DNA of 27,667 nt from UMGS755 sp045132895 (GTDB taxonomy: Bacteria; Bacillota; Clostridia; UBA1381; UBA9506). Below, piece by piece: positions 1 through 7,389 of this stretch. A model generated the notes under the pieces. The model saw nothing but the letters and a program-made list of their open reading frames with translations. It was not told where the DNA came from and did not search any database. Numbering within the stretch: position 1 is the stretch's first letter; every line of letters starts with the position of its first letter. A program made the translations under genes and the position numbers. The stretch is from positions 1 through 27,667 of the forward strand of contig JBGUTC010000098.1 in assembly GCA_045132895.1 (NCBI GenBank), given 5' to 3'.

Positions 1-1
1 C

Positions 2-148
2 CAGCACCTGATCAACAGCTTAAAGATCGCTAAGGCTCTGGAAGAAAAAGCAGCTAAGTTTGATTATGATTTCCAGGCAAAATGTGTTGCTGAACGCGAC
101 TATGAGAAGTTGGAAATGTACGTAATGGAACTCTTGATGGGTCTCTAA
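2..148 (+). CDS. 3' end of an unidentified gene
   Basis: The window opens inside a reading frame that runs in phase from base 2 to a TAA at 146-148 and gives the last 48 residues of a protein. The tail is rich in Ala, Lys, Glu and Leu and ends in MELLMGL, so it is probably helical. Codon use resembles the neighbouring genes. I do not recognise the family from this fragment. It points the same way as the deacetylase gene that follows 134 bases later, but a hairpin lies between them, so co-transcription is uncertain. Confidence 0.6.
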   Translation, partial: QHLINSLKIAKALEEKAAKFDYDFQAKCVAERDYEKLEMYVMELLMGL

Positions 149-160
149 AAAAGCGCAGAC

Positions 161-251
161 CGCAAAAAACTTTTGCGATGAACAAACTTTTTCTTAGCCC
201 TATAGGATTTTATAACAGTCAAAAATATGAGCCCCCTTGTCAGGGGGCTCA
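161..251 (+). terminator. Two hairpins between the partial gene and the deacetylase gene
   Basis: A 7-bp stem CGCAAAA/TTTTGCG with a 3-nt loop lies at 161-177. A stronger 10-bp stem TGAGCCCCCT/AGGGGGCTCA with a TGTC loop lies at 228-251. The second is followed by TTCAGTATC, not a clean T run, so it is either a weak terminator of the upstream gene or a leader hairpin upstream of the deacetylase ribosome binding site. TATAAC at 211-216 could be a -10 box, but I see no convincing -35. Confidence 0.5.
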
Positions 252-282
252 TTCAGTATCATAATGATAAGGAGATAAAACT

Positions 283-1002
283 ATGAATATTTTAGCAGTT
301 GGCGCACATCCGGATGATATTGAAATTAACTGCGCGGGTACTTTGGCTAAATATGCCGCACAGGGACATAAGGTTTTTATTTGTACCGCAACAAACGGCA
401 ACATCGGCTCTGCAACGCTTCCGAAAGAAGAAATTGGTGCAATCCGTAAGCAGGAAGCAGCAAAAAGCGCATCGATTATCGGTGCGGAATATATTTGCCT
501 TGATTATGATGATGAATTTCTGTATGACAGCATGGACGTTCGTGTCAAATTTATCAATATGGTTCGTCATTGCAAACCGGATGTTATCTTTACCCATAAT
601 CTAAAAGACTACAACCCCGACCACGAACGCACCGGTAAGATTATGACCGAAATTCAGGTTATGTATCCCATTGCGAAAATTGAAACCGAAGAGCCGCCCT
701 GCGATATCTTCCCGGTTGTTTACTATTTTGAACCGGCAAAAGGTTTAGATTTTAATCCCACCGATTACGTGGATATCACGGATTATTACGAGACTAAAAA
801 GAAAATGTTCTTATGTCACGAAAGCCAGCAGGCATGGATGAAGGACAACTATGCAGGTTTTGATGTTGATAAAGACAGTTTCACAAACGAACTCAGAATT
901 CAGGCAGAATACCGCGGCATGCAGTGCGGCGTTAAGTATGCTGAGGGCTTCGTGAAAGCAAACGATGCGTATAAAGTTCGTCCTGGCTGCTTATTACCTT
1001 AA
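283..1002 (+). CDS. PIG-L / LmbE family zinc-dependent deacetylase
   Basis: The 239-residue protein begins with the family hallmark GAHPDDIE (His9, Asp11, Asp12), where His and Asp bind zinc and the second Asp is the usual general base. The second hallmark HNLKDYNPDH (residues 105-114) supplies the third zinc ligand region. Family members remove acetyl groups from N-acetylglucosamine-type substrates (GlcNAc-PI, GlcNAc-malate of bacillithiol synthesis, mycothiol precursors). The substrate here cannot be told from sequence. There is no signal peptide, so it is cytoplasmic. The start is fixed by AAGGAG at 269-274, 8 bases before ATG. It has no same-strand partner downstream: its stop is followed by two structured repeats and a terminator, so it appears monocistronic or tied to the partial upstream gene. 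Confidence 0.9.
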   Translation: MNILAVGAHPDDIEINCAGTLAKYAAQGHKVFICTATNGNIGSATLPKEEIGAIRKQEAAKSASIIGAEYICLDYDDEFLYDSMDVRVKFINMVRHCKPDVIFTHNLKDYNPDHERTGKIMTEIQVMYPIAKIETEEPPCDIFPVVYYFEPAKGLDFNPTDYVDITDYYETKKKMFLCHESQQAWMKDNYAGFDVDKDSFTNELRIQAEYRGMQCGVKYAEGFVKANDAYKVRPGCLLP

Positions 1003-1106
1003 GGACTGCTAAAAACGGGCATATCGAACCATCTTCGCCTCGCAGTACCTTCGTACAGCGTCGGCTTAGCTGCTCCAATCTGCCCTGTTTTTATCGAGTC
1101 CTTCCC
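1003..1106 (+). repeat. Structured intergenic repeat, copy 1
   Basis: This unit begins one base after the deacetylase stop. It has an outer stem AAAAACGGGCA (1011-1021) with TGCCC-T-GTTTTT (1081-1092, one bulged T) and an inner hairpin GTAC-CTTC-GTAC (1045-1056) flanked by an A.A mismatch and CGC/GCG pairs. The core CGCAGTACCTTCGTACAGC is identical to the middle unit of the array at 20113-20472. A second copy follows directly with a period of about 104 bases. Confidence 0.75.
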
Positions 1107-1200
1107 GGGCTGCTAAAAACGGCAAGCGGCACCCATTTCGCGCGCAGTGCATTTCTGCAGCGTCGGTCGGGCTGTTCCGATCTGCATCGTTTTTATTGTG
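1107..1200 (+). repeat. Structured intergenic repeat, copy 2
   Basis: This is a diverged copy of the preceding unit. Both start with GG.CTGCTAAAAACGG. The outer arms AAAAACG (1115-1121) and CGTTTTT pair at the base, and the inner core GCAGTGCATTTCTGCAGC keeps the hairpin shape with a different stem sequence. It ends about 20 bases before the terminator at 1223. Confidence 0.65.
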
Positions 1201-1222
1201 TCTCTGCAAACAAAGACAATAT

Positions 1223-1253
1223 AAAAGGCTGTAGCATGTTGCTACAGCCTTTT
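1223..1253. terminator. Bidirectional intrinsic terminator
   Basis: A perfect 13-bp stem AAAAGGCTGTAGC/GCTACAGCCTTTT with an ATGTT loop has A runs on the left and T runs on the right, so it can stop transcription from both sides. It separates the deacetylase (plus) from the convergent LacI-type gene (minus), whose stop codon is at 1257. Confidence 0.85.
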
Positions 1254-1256
1254 CAA

Positions 1257-2258
1257 TTACCGTAAATCATAGACAGAATCTCTGACAATGAGTTCCATGG
1301 GAAGCAGGACGCTTTCTGTTTTTTTGCCTTTAATTTTTTGTTGGAGAAGATCCATGGCAAGGGCGCCCATCTCTACCTTATCAATACCGATGGTGGTCAG
1401 TTTTGGCTCAATATAGCGGGAAAGCAGAATATCATCGATGCCGATGAAGGACACATCTTTCGGGATGGACAGGTTCATATCTTTAGCACACCGCATGGCG
1501 CCGATGGCAAAACTGTCAACGGTACAGACAACGGCGGTGGGGCGGTTCTTTTCCGTAAAGAGATTTTTGGCAACCTCATAGGCAGAGGCCTCATCGGTAG
1601 CCGCCAGGCCACAAAAATCCGGGTTAGGCGTCAGGTTATGTTCTTTCAGAGCGGCTTCGAAACCGCTGAAGGTCTGGTCATAGAACTCCGGTACAGTTTT
1701 CGAGGCAATCATGGCAATATCCTTGTGCCCGTGCTGAATGAGATAGGTAGTAGCGGCGTGGGTGGCGCTGCAATAATCCGGGTTGATTGACGTGACCTGT
1801 TCGTTGGTGGAATGAGAGTCGACCACAACAAAAGGCACGCCGCTGGCGATGGCCTTTTCCATCAGTGCCGGGCTGATATCCTGCATGAAAATCATGCCGT
1901 CTGTGTCGCCGGAGTAAACAATGTCCGGCAGTTCACTTTGCGCCATGACGGGCTTACTCATCACAATATTATAGTTATATTTCCGGCTTCTGTTTAAGAT
2001 GCCCCGGGTGATTTCGAAATAGAACAGATCCTCAAAAGGGGAAGAAAAAGAGTTTATCATCAGACTGATGTTAAAACTTTTGTTCAAAAGCAGCTTCTTT
2101 GAATTCAGATTCGGACGGAAGCCGGTTTCCTGGATAATCTTCTGAACCTTTTTTCTGGTCTCGGCACTGACGCCGGGTTTATCGTTTAAAACAAAGGAAA
2201 CAGCCGTAACCGAAACGCCGGCCATTTTAGCGATTTCCTTAACGGTAAGTTTTTTCAC
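1257..2258 (-). CDS. LacI/GalR-family transcriptional regulator
   Basis: The 333-residue protein has the classic N-terminal LacI helix-turn-helix (about residues 4-25, TVKEIAKMAGVSVTAVSFVL) followed by the hinge region and a periplasmic-binding-protein-like effector domain to the C terminus (FMQDISPAL, GIDDILLSRYIEPKLTTI near the end). Length is usual for the family. It is divergent from the glycosidase run beginning at 2484, and both promoters lie in the 225-base gap, so the likely job is sugar-responsive repression of that run and of itself. The effector is not predictable. The start ATG at 2258 has a weak GGAGTGAT ribosome binding site upstream. Confidence 0.92.
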   Translation of the reverse strand: MKKLTVKEIAKMAGVSVTAVSFVLNDKPGVSAETRKKVQKIIQETGFRPNLNSKKLLLNKSFNISLMINSFSSPFEDLFYFEITRGILNRSRKYNYNIVMSKPVMAQSELPDIVYSGDTDGMIFMQDISPALMEKAIASGVPFVVVDSHSTNEQVTSINPDYCSATHAATTYLIQHGHKDIAMIASKTVPEFYDQTFSGFEAALKEHNLTPNPDFCGLAATDEASAYEVAKNLFTEKNRPTAVVCTVDSFAIGAMRCAKDMNLSIPKDVSFIGIDDILLSRYIEPKLTTIGIDKVEMGALAMDLLQQKIKGKKTESVLLPMELIVRDSVYDLR

Positions 2259-2301
2259 AAGATCACTCCGATTAAAAGACTAAAAGGATTTATTCTTACT
2301 T

Positions 2302-2330
2302 ATTATACCGCATTTGTAAACTTTTTGCAA
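2302..2330 (-). promoter_or_regulatory. Promoter of the LacI-type regulator gene
   Basis: Read on the minus strand, TTGCAA (2325-2330) and TATAAT (2302-2307) are separated by exactly 17 bases. This places transcription start about 40 bases upstream of the regulator's ATG. Confidence 0.8.
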
Positions 2331-2357
2331 GAGGATGCCCGGAGCGGTTTTTCATTC

Positions 2358-2378
2358 GCAAAAATATAGATTTTTTGC
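2358..2378. promoter_or_regulatory. Candidate operator for the LacI-type regulator
   Basis: GCAAAAA (2358-2364) and TTTTTGC (2372-2378) form a 21-bp inverted repeat around TATAGAT, between the two divergent promoters. A second pair, CCAAAA (2378-2383) and TTTTGG (2396-2401), overlaps the plus-strand -35 box. Either could be the operator; AT-rich palindromes of this kind also arise by chance, so confidence is moderate. Confidence 0.4.
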
Positions 2379-2390
2379 CAAAAATAATGA

Positions 2391-2419
2391 TTGAATTTTG
2401 GAATGAATTGTGCTATGAT
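2391..2419 (+). promoter_or_regulatory. Promoter of the glycosidase operon
   Basis: TTGAAT (2391-2396) and TATGAT (2414-2419) are 17 bases apart. Transcription would start near 2426, which rules out the in-frame ATG at 2391 and supports translation from ATG 2484. Confidence 0.8.
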
Positions 2420-2483
2420 GGGTGATGTAAAAGGTTTTAGTAATATAAGATTGATTTTCTTTTATCATGCAGGAGGTTACACC

Positions 2484-4229
2484 ATGAGATTTTTTCACGT
2501 TTACAACGATGATTGCTTCAAAGGTCTGGAGAAAAACGGCCTGATTAATAAGGATTCCGGTTTTAAAATTCAGCATGCCTTTTCTGTCCCGGAGGACCGG
2601 AAGTTCAACCGGTATGCCGCAAAGGGCACCGAGCTTTATAATCTGATTAAAGAGGGAAACTATCCCTTCTATATTGACAGAATCGCCGGCGGTATTACCT
2701 ATCATGAATACCCCTACGATAAAGAATTGATTAACGAATATGTCAGTCTTCTGGGCGATTGGTTTTTAGGCTTCCAGCTTCACGAAAGTGCTTCCAACCG
2801 CAGAAAGTCTGACTGGGCACGTATTTTGAACGTTATGGAAGGCAGTCACGGTCCTTATGATGCAAAACTTTTAAGAGAGCGGACCATCAGAACCCATGCG
2901 GTGATGCCTGACGGAACGGTTCTGCCCGGTTTTTCTCAGGATACGCCGGAGTATTATGCAACGCTGCGCTATGCTGAAACTCCGGAGGACTATATTGAAG
3001 AAGCCAGAGATATGTTCCGTCGGAGAATGGACGACGTTGCCGGCCGGATTCTCCCCTGCGACAGTTACTACATGATGACCAAGGTGCAGGATGAACTGGG
3101 CATGAAGACCTTCATGCCGGAAGTTGGTTGCCAGATTGCCATGATGCGTCAGCAGGTGGCAATGGCTCGTGGTATTGCTAAGGCAAGTAAGAAAACCTGG
3201 GGTACCTACTACGAATGTTGGCGCGAAATCCGTGAGAATGGTCATTATTATTACTCCATGCCTTGCTTCAATACGGATCCCTCTAACGAGTGGTACTTAA
3301 CGCAGGAACTCCATCCCGATGACTTTACATCTCACGGGGAAAACGGCGGTTCTTCCCGTATGCTCCAAAATAGAATTTACTACTACTCCTTAATGGCAGG
3401 CGCCCATTACTTCTCTGAAGAATGGGGTCTGAACTGCAGTTATACGGATATGACGGACTTCACTCTGTCTGACTACGGCAGAACCAAGAAGGACTTTATC
3501 AACACGGCGGTTGACTTCCGCGGCATTAAGGCAGAGGTTCCCTTTGCCATTGTTCTGCCGACAGATTATGCCTGCATGGATATTCCTGATCCTTATATGC
3601 CGAATGAATTCGGTCTTTATGACGATGACTATCTGCTCTGCAATCTGACCGATGCAAGAAAATCTTACTATGGTCACGTTAAGGACGTTTTGAAACTGAT
3701 CTTTGGCAGAACCGGCTGTATCGGTAACGAAGGTCATGTTATTACGAACTCCCGTTTCGGCGACTGGTTTGATATTGTGTATGCTGATACCAATGAAGAA
3801 GCCCTGAAGAGCTATGCATACTTAATTGATGCAACGCCGGGCGGAGATTTTGCCAAGGCAAAAGCCGGAAGCGGCATGAAGATTTTAGAAAGTGCTGACT
3901 TTGGCAAGCTGGAAGCTGAACTGAACAAACTGGCAAAAGAACTTCTGCCTTGCTATGTGGAAAGCAACGGTCTTTGCTGGTTGGTTTCCTACGATGAAAA
4001 CGGCAAACGTTATCTGACGATTTTCAACAACGAAGGGAATGAAAGAAGCCTGGCAAAAGGTAATGTTCTGCATCGTGAGGCAGATCAGAGAATTACCATT
4101 ACCTTTAAAGACGAAGTAACGCCCCATGTTCTGAAAGAAGCATTAGGCTCCTTTAGTTTAGAGAAAATCGGTGAAAAAACCTATTCTGCCTTTGTTCCGG
4201 CGGCAGGTTTTGCTGTGATTAATTTCTAG
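2484..4229 (+). CDS. Putative glycoside hydrolase with GH42-like three-part architecture
   Basis: The 581-residue protein starts at ATG 2484, 7 bases after AGGAGG (2471-2476). I do not recognise an exact family. Residues about 1-345 look like a TIM-barrel hydrolase, with candidate acidic catalytic residues in MPEVG (Glu213), YYECWRE (Glu244, Glu248) and FSEEWG (Glu312, Glu313). Residues about 350-475 (VPFAIVLPTDYACMDI to LIDATPGG) resemble the flavodoxin/amidotransferase-like middle domain of GH42 beta-galactosidases, and residues 490-581 look like a small beta-sandwich. The domain reading is inference from sequence texture. There is no signal peptide, so it acts in the cytoplasm. It is the first gene of a run whose next gene starts 12 bases after its stop, and it is divergent from the LacI-type regulator that probably controls it. 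Confidence 0.6.
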   Translation: MRFFHVYNDDCFKGLEKNGLINKDSGFKIQHAFSVPEDRKFNRYAAKGTELYNLIKEGNYPFYIDRIAGGITYHEYPYDKELINEYVSLLGDWFLGFQLHESASNRRKSDWARILNVMEGSHGPYDAKLLRERTIRTHAVMPDGTVLPGFSQDTPEYYATLRYAETPEDYIEEARDMFRRRMDDVAGRILPCDSYYMMTKVQDELGMKTFMPEVGCQIAMMRQQVAMARGIAKASKKTWGTYYECWREIRENGHYYYSMPCFNTDPSNEWYLTQELHPDDFTSHGENGGSSRMLQNRIYYYSLMAGAHYFSEEWGLNCSYTDMTDFTLSDYGRTKKDFINTAVDFRGIKAEVPFAIVLPTDYACMDIPDPYMPNEFGLYDDDYLLCNLTDARKSYYGHVKDVLKLIFGRTGCIGNEGHVITNSRFGDWFDIVYADTNEEALKSYAYLIDATPGGDFAKAKAGSGMKILESADFGKLEAELNKLAKELLPCYVESNGLCWLVSYDENGKRYLTIFNNEGNERSLAKGNVLHREADQRITITFKDEVTPHVLKEALGSFSLEKIGEKTYSAFVPAAGFAVINF

Positions 4230-4241
4230 GAGGAGAAGACA

Positions 4242-5174
4242 ATGGCAGTATTTAATTATGATGCAAAAACCGTTATGAAAAACGGCTACCCGAAGATTAA
4301 AAAACTGGGCGCCTGTAGTCCTAACGGCGAGATGACTCCCTTCGTCTGGAAAGGAAAACTGATGCGTATGGAGTTGGTTGATCCTTTAAACGGAACAGAT
4401 GATACGATTCTCCGCTATGCCGGGATTCGTGACCTTGAAACGAATAAAGTGATTGCCACCTTAGCAGAAGACAGTTATTTCCATTCTGCTTATATTGAAG
4501 AGGATACGGCCTATATTTTGGGCGTCGATATGAAGAGTCGCGATACCATCCGGATTTATGAAAGTAAGGATCTGGTTCACTGGTCGAACCGGGTGTTGTT
4601 TAAAAATCCCGGCTGGGTTTACTATAACACAGCTCTGACCAAAGGGCCCGACGGATATGTGATTTTAATGGAGGCCAGCGCTCCGGAGAAATATGTGGGT
4701 GTTAAGTTTACCTTCTTCTTTGCCTCCTCACCTGATCTTAAAGAGTGGACTCATATGGATTATCATGAATGCTGTTTCTCAAAAGACCATTATAACGGCG
4801 GTCCCTGGATGCGCTATGTTGATGGCTGGTATTATGTGATTTCCGTCATGGAGCTTCCGTACCTCCATTATGTCAGCTATATTTTCCGCACCAAAGATTT
4901 TAAAGACTGGCATGTTGGGTATTATAACCCCATTATGATGCCTGATAATAACGATAAAATTATTTCTCCCCGTGCGGCAGATCTGTCTGACGAGTTGATA
5001 GAAAAAATTACCGGAGATGGCTTTAATATCAATAGTTCTGACCTTGATATGTGTGATTATAACGGAAAAGTATATATGAATTATCTCTGCGGCAATCAGT
5101 TAGGATTCTACTATATGTGTGAAGCAGAGGTTGAAGGAACGGTAGCAGACTTTTTGAAGTCTTATTTTGAATAA
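4242..5174 (+). CDS. GH43/GH130-like beta-propeller protein, putative glycosidase
   Basis: The 310-residue protein shows repeated blade motifs typical of five-bladed propeller glycosidases: IYESKDLVHWS, FFASSPDLKEWTHM and IFRTKDFKDWHVGY, each with the aromatic Trp after an S/T-x-D-L/F segment. Such folds occur in GH32, GH43, GH68 and GH130. I cannot assign the catalytic acids with confidence; NGGPWMRYVDGWYYVIS and NSSDLDMCDYNGKVYMNY are conserved-looking candidates. It lacks a signal peptide. AGGAGGAGAAGACA precedes the ATG. It is tightly packed between the GH42-like and GH20-like genes (12- and 11-base gaps), so the three products probably work on the same imported saccharide. Confidence 0.65.
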   Translation: MAVFNYDAKTVMKNGYPKIKKLGACSPNGEMTPFVWKGKLMRMELVDPLNGTDDTILRYAGIRDLETNKVIATLAEDSYFHSAYIEEDTAYILGVDMKSRDTIRIYESKDLVHWSNRVLFKNPGWVYYNTALTKGPDGYVILMEASAPEKYVGVKFTFFFASSPDLKEWTHMDYHECCFSKDHYNGGPWMRYVDGWYYVISVMELPYLHYVSYIFRTKDFKDWHVGYYNPIMMPDNNDKIISPRAADLSDELIEKITGDGFNINSSDLDMCDYNGKVYMNYLCGNQLGFYYMCEAEVEGTVADFLKSYFE

Positions 5175-5185
5175 GGAGCAGCAAA

Positions 5186-7297
5186 ATGGCTGAAAAGCGA
5201 TACGATTTCAGGAAAAAATTACTGACCATTCATGAAGCAGATATCCGGGATTTTTCTAAAAAGCCGAATGATGATATGGTAGCCCTGACGGACGGCGCAA
5301 TCATTGAAATCGGAGAGACGGCTCATGAGGTTGTTTCTGTTGCTGCAGAAGATTTTGCTGATTTTTTACAGGTTTCCATGGGAATTTCCGCAGCGGTGTC
5401 TAAAACCGGTAAAGCAGAAGGGAAAAACGTTATCCGCCTTTCCCTTGGGGAAGATGCCGGGATTGATTTAAAAGAAGCCGCGGGTTATAAAGGCTTTTTG
5501 ATTGATGCAGATGAGGGCATTTGTGTCTACGGTTATGATGACCGCGGCATTGCTGCTGGTCTTTACTACTTAGAAGATTTAATGTCCATGGAAAAAGCGC
5601 CCTTTCTGAAAAAAGGAGAAATCCGGAAAAAGCCGATGATGGCGCCCTTGATGGTTCATTCCGGCTATGGTATGGAAGAATGGCCTGATGAGTATCTCAT
5701 GCGGATTGCCCATGAGGGAAGAGATGCCATTCTGGTCTTTGTCTGCGGTCCTGATAAGACCCGGGTAGGCCATCTGGATTTTAATGATTTGATTGCCCGC
5801 GCTGCCCGCTATGGCTTAGACGTATATGCCTATAGTTTTATGCAGAGCGGCATGCACCCAGACGAGCCGGATGCTGAGGCATTCTATGATAGCATTTACG
5901 GTGAACTCTTCCGTAAATATCCCGGTTTTAAGGGCGTGACCATGGTGGGTGAGGTGGTTGAGTTTAACAGCAACGACCCCCATGTTTCCAAGTTCCGCAG
6001 CTGGGATCCCTATACGGCTGATTTGCCGGACGGTAAGTTCTGGCCCGGCTGGTATCCCTGCGAGGATCTGCCCCGCTGGGTAGAACTGGTGAAAAACGTA
6101 ATTCGCAAGGTGAAGCCGGAAGCAGATATCGTTCTCTGGAGTTATAACTGGGGCTTTCAGCCGGAAGAGGCTCGCGTTCGCCTGATTGAAAACCTGCCGA
6201 CGGACATCAGTTTTCAGGCGACCTTTGAAATGTTTGACAATAAAGAAATCGGCGACGTCCTGACCGCTTGTTCTGACTATTCCCTGGCTTTTGTGGGCCC
6301 CGGCCCTTACTTTACCAGCGAGGCTGTGGCGGCGAAGAAGCGGGGTATCCGTCTTTATGCGATGACTCAGGCAGCAGGCGTAACCTGGGACTTTGGCTGC
6401 GTGCCCTATGAACCCATGCCTTACCAGTGGATGAAGCGTTATGAAAATATCCGCAAAGCCATTCATGAATGGGGCTTGTGCGGTGCTATGGATAATCACC
6501 ATCACGGTTTTTATCCGTCTTTTATCAGTAAGTTTTCCAAGCATGCGTTCCTGACTCCTGAAGAGCCGTTAGAGGACATTTTAAATAAAATTCTTGCTTC
6601 TGAGTTCGGGGCGGAGAATTTAGAAAAGGTGCAGGAAGGCTTTAGCCGTTTCAGCGAGGCAATTTCCTACTATACGCCCACCGAGGGCGATTTCTGTGGG
6701 GCTTCCCGCGTGGGTCCTGCCTATCCTTTCTGTCTGTATACTCAGGTGAAAATGCCTTCCCAGCCGGGCGGCATGTTCGGGAATCTGGTGGTTTCAACGA
6801 CCTATTCAAACGGCATGACCCATGCATCTTTTGTCAGCGCTGAGCCCCGTGAACATATGCTGAACCTCCGGATTTTTCCGGAAATTGAATCCCTGGAGAC
6901 CATGCAGCGGCTCATGGCAGAGGGTGTAGAAATTTTAGAGTCTATCCCTGAAAAGAATGAAAAACTTCTGTCTGTTCTGAATCTGGGACGGTATATTTAT
7001 CATTGTGTCACCACCAACATCCATGCCAAGCATTGGCACATTTTAAAATGTAAACTTTCTGCTGAGTTCACAAAAGAGGGATTGCTGGGCATTTTAGATG
7101 ACATGGAGCAGCTTCTTTTAGCTGAGGCGGAAAACGCCAAAGGGGCGATTCCTGTTGTGGAAAGAGACTCCCGTCTCGGGTGGGAGCCCTCCATGCTCTA
7201 TCTGGGTGATAAGGAGCAGATTGAATGGAAACTCCGGCAGATTGACTATGTTCTGACCAAAGAGATGGTAAAGGTAAGAAAATCTATTAATCTGTAA
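5186..7297 (+). CDS. GH20-like TIM-barrel protein, putative glycoside hydrolase
   Basis: The 703-residue protein has an N-terminal region (about 30-135) that resembles the GH20/GH67 accessory alpha/beta (zincin-like) domain, ending in GYDDRGIAAGLYYLEDLM, a motif typical of the transition to the GH20 barrel. A barrel follows (about 140-450) with candidate acidic residues in GVTMVGEVVEFN (Glu256, Glu259), then a long helical C-terminal region with DNHHHGFYPS near its start. GH20 members are beta-hexosaminidases and GH67 members alpha-glucuronidases; the true activity is not settled by sequence. No signal peptide is present. The ribosome binding site is AAGGAG, 8 bases before ATG. This is probably the last gene of the first operon, since a terminator-like hairpin follows at 7343. 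Confidence 0.65.
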   Translation: MAEKRYDFRKKLLTIHEADIRDFSKKPNDDMVALTDGAIIEIGETAHEVVSVAAEDFADFLQVSMGISAAVSKTGKAEGKNVIRLSLGEDAGIDLKEAAGYKGFLIDADEGICVYGYDDRGIAAGLYYLEDLMSMEKAPFLKKGEIRKKPMMAPLMVHSGYGMEEWPDEYLMRIAHEGRDAILVFVCGPDKTRVGHLDFNDLIARAARYGLDVYAYSFMQSGMHPDEPDAEAFYDSIYGELFRKYPGFKGVTMVGEVVEFNSNDPHVSKFRSWDPYTADLPDGKFWPGWYPCEDLPRWVELVKNVIRKVKPEADIVLWSYNWGFQPEEARVRLIENLPTDISFQATFEMFDNKEIGDVLTACSDYSLAFVGPGPYFTSEAVAAKKRGIRLYAMTQAAGVTWDFGCVPYEPMPYQWMKRYENIRKAIHEWGLCGAMDNHHHGFYPSFISKFSKHAFLTPEEPLEDILNKILASEFGAENLEKVQEGFSRFSEAISYYTPTEGDFCGASRVGPAYPFCLYTQVKMPSQPGGMFGNLVVSTTYSNGMTHASFVSAEPREHMLNLRIFPEIESLETMQRLMAEGVEILESIPEKNEKLLSVLNLGRYIYHCVTTNIHAKHWHILKCKLSAEFTKEGLLGILDDMEQLLLAEAENAKGAIPVVERDSRLGWEPSMLYLGDKEQIEWKLRQIDYVLTKEMVKVRKSINL

Positions 7298-7305
7298 TTT
7301 AATTC

Positions 7306-7334
7306 TTGCACTTGCAGAAAAAAATGGATATAAT
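7306..7334 (+). promoter_or_regulatory. Internal promoter ahead of the epimerase-like gene
   Basis: TTGCAC (7306-7311) and a perfect TATAAT (7329-7334) are 17 bases apart, beginning 8 bases after the preceding stop codon. Transcription should start near 7341, at the very base of a terminator-like hairpin. Confidence 0.8.
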
Positions 7335-7342
7335 AGAAATAG

Positions 7343-7371
7343 GGCGGGCCTTGCGCCTGCCTTGTTTTTTT
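7343..7371 (+). terminator. Terminator-like hairpin directly at a predicted transcription start
   Basis: GGCGGGC (7343-7349) pairs with GCCTGCC (7355-7361) through seven pairs including one G.T, with a CTTGC loop and the tail TTGTTTTTTT (7362-7371). It ends transcripts from the upstream operon in the usual way. For transcripts starting near 7341 it would be the first structure made, only about 20 bases upstream of the next ATG. Confidence 0.75.
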
Positions 7372-7389
7372 ATCATAGGAGGAATCAAC

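Noticed and set aside
2391..2483. Longer N terminus for the GH42-like protein
   Set aside because: The ATG at 2391 overlaps the predicted -35 box and would not be transcribed; ATG 2484 has a strong AGGAGG.
5816..6544. Long minus-strand open frame opposite the GH20-like gene
   Set aside because: It has no ribosome binding site, its composition is unlike the neighbours (runs of Ala, His, Arg), and it lies wholly opposite a well-supported gene. The same applies to 7246-8076 and 15425-16168 on the minus strand.
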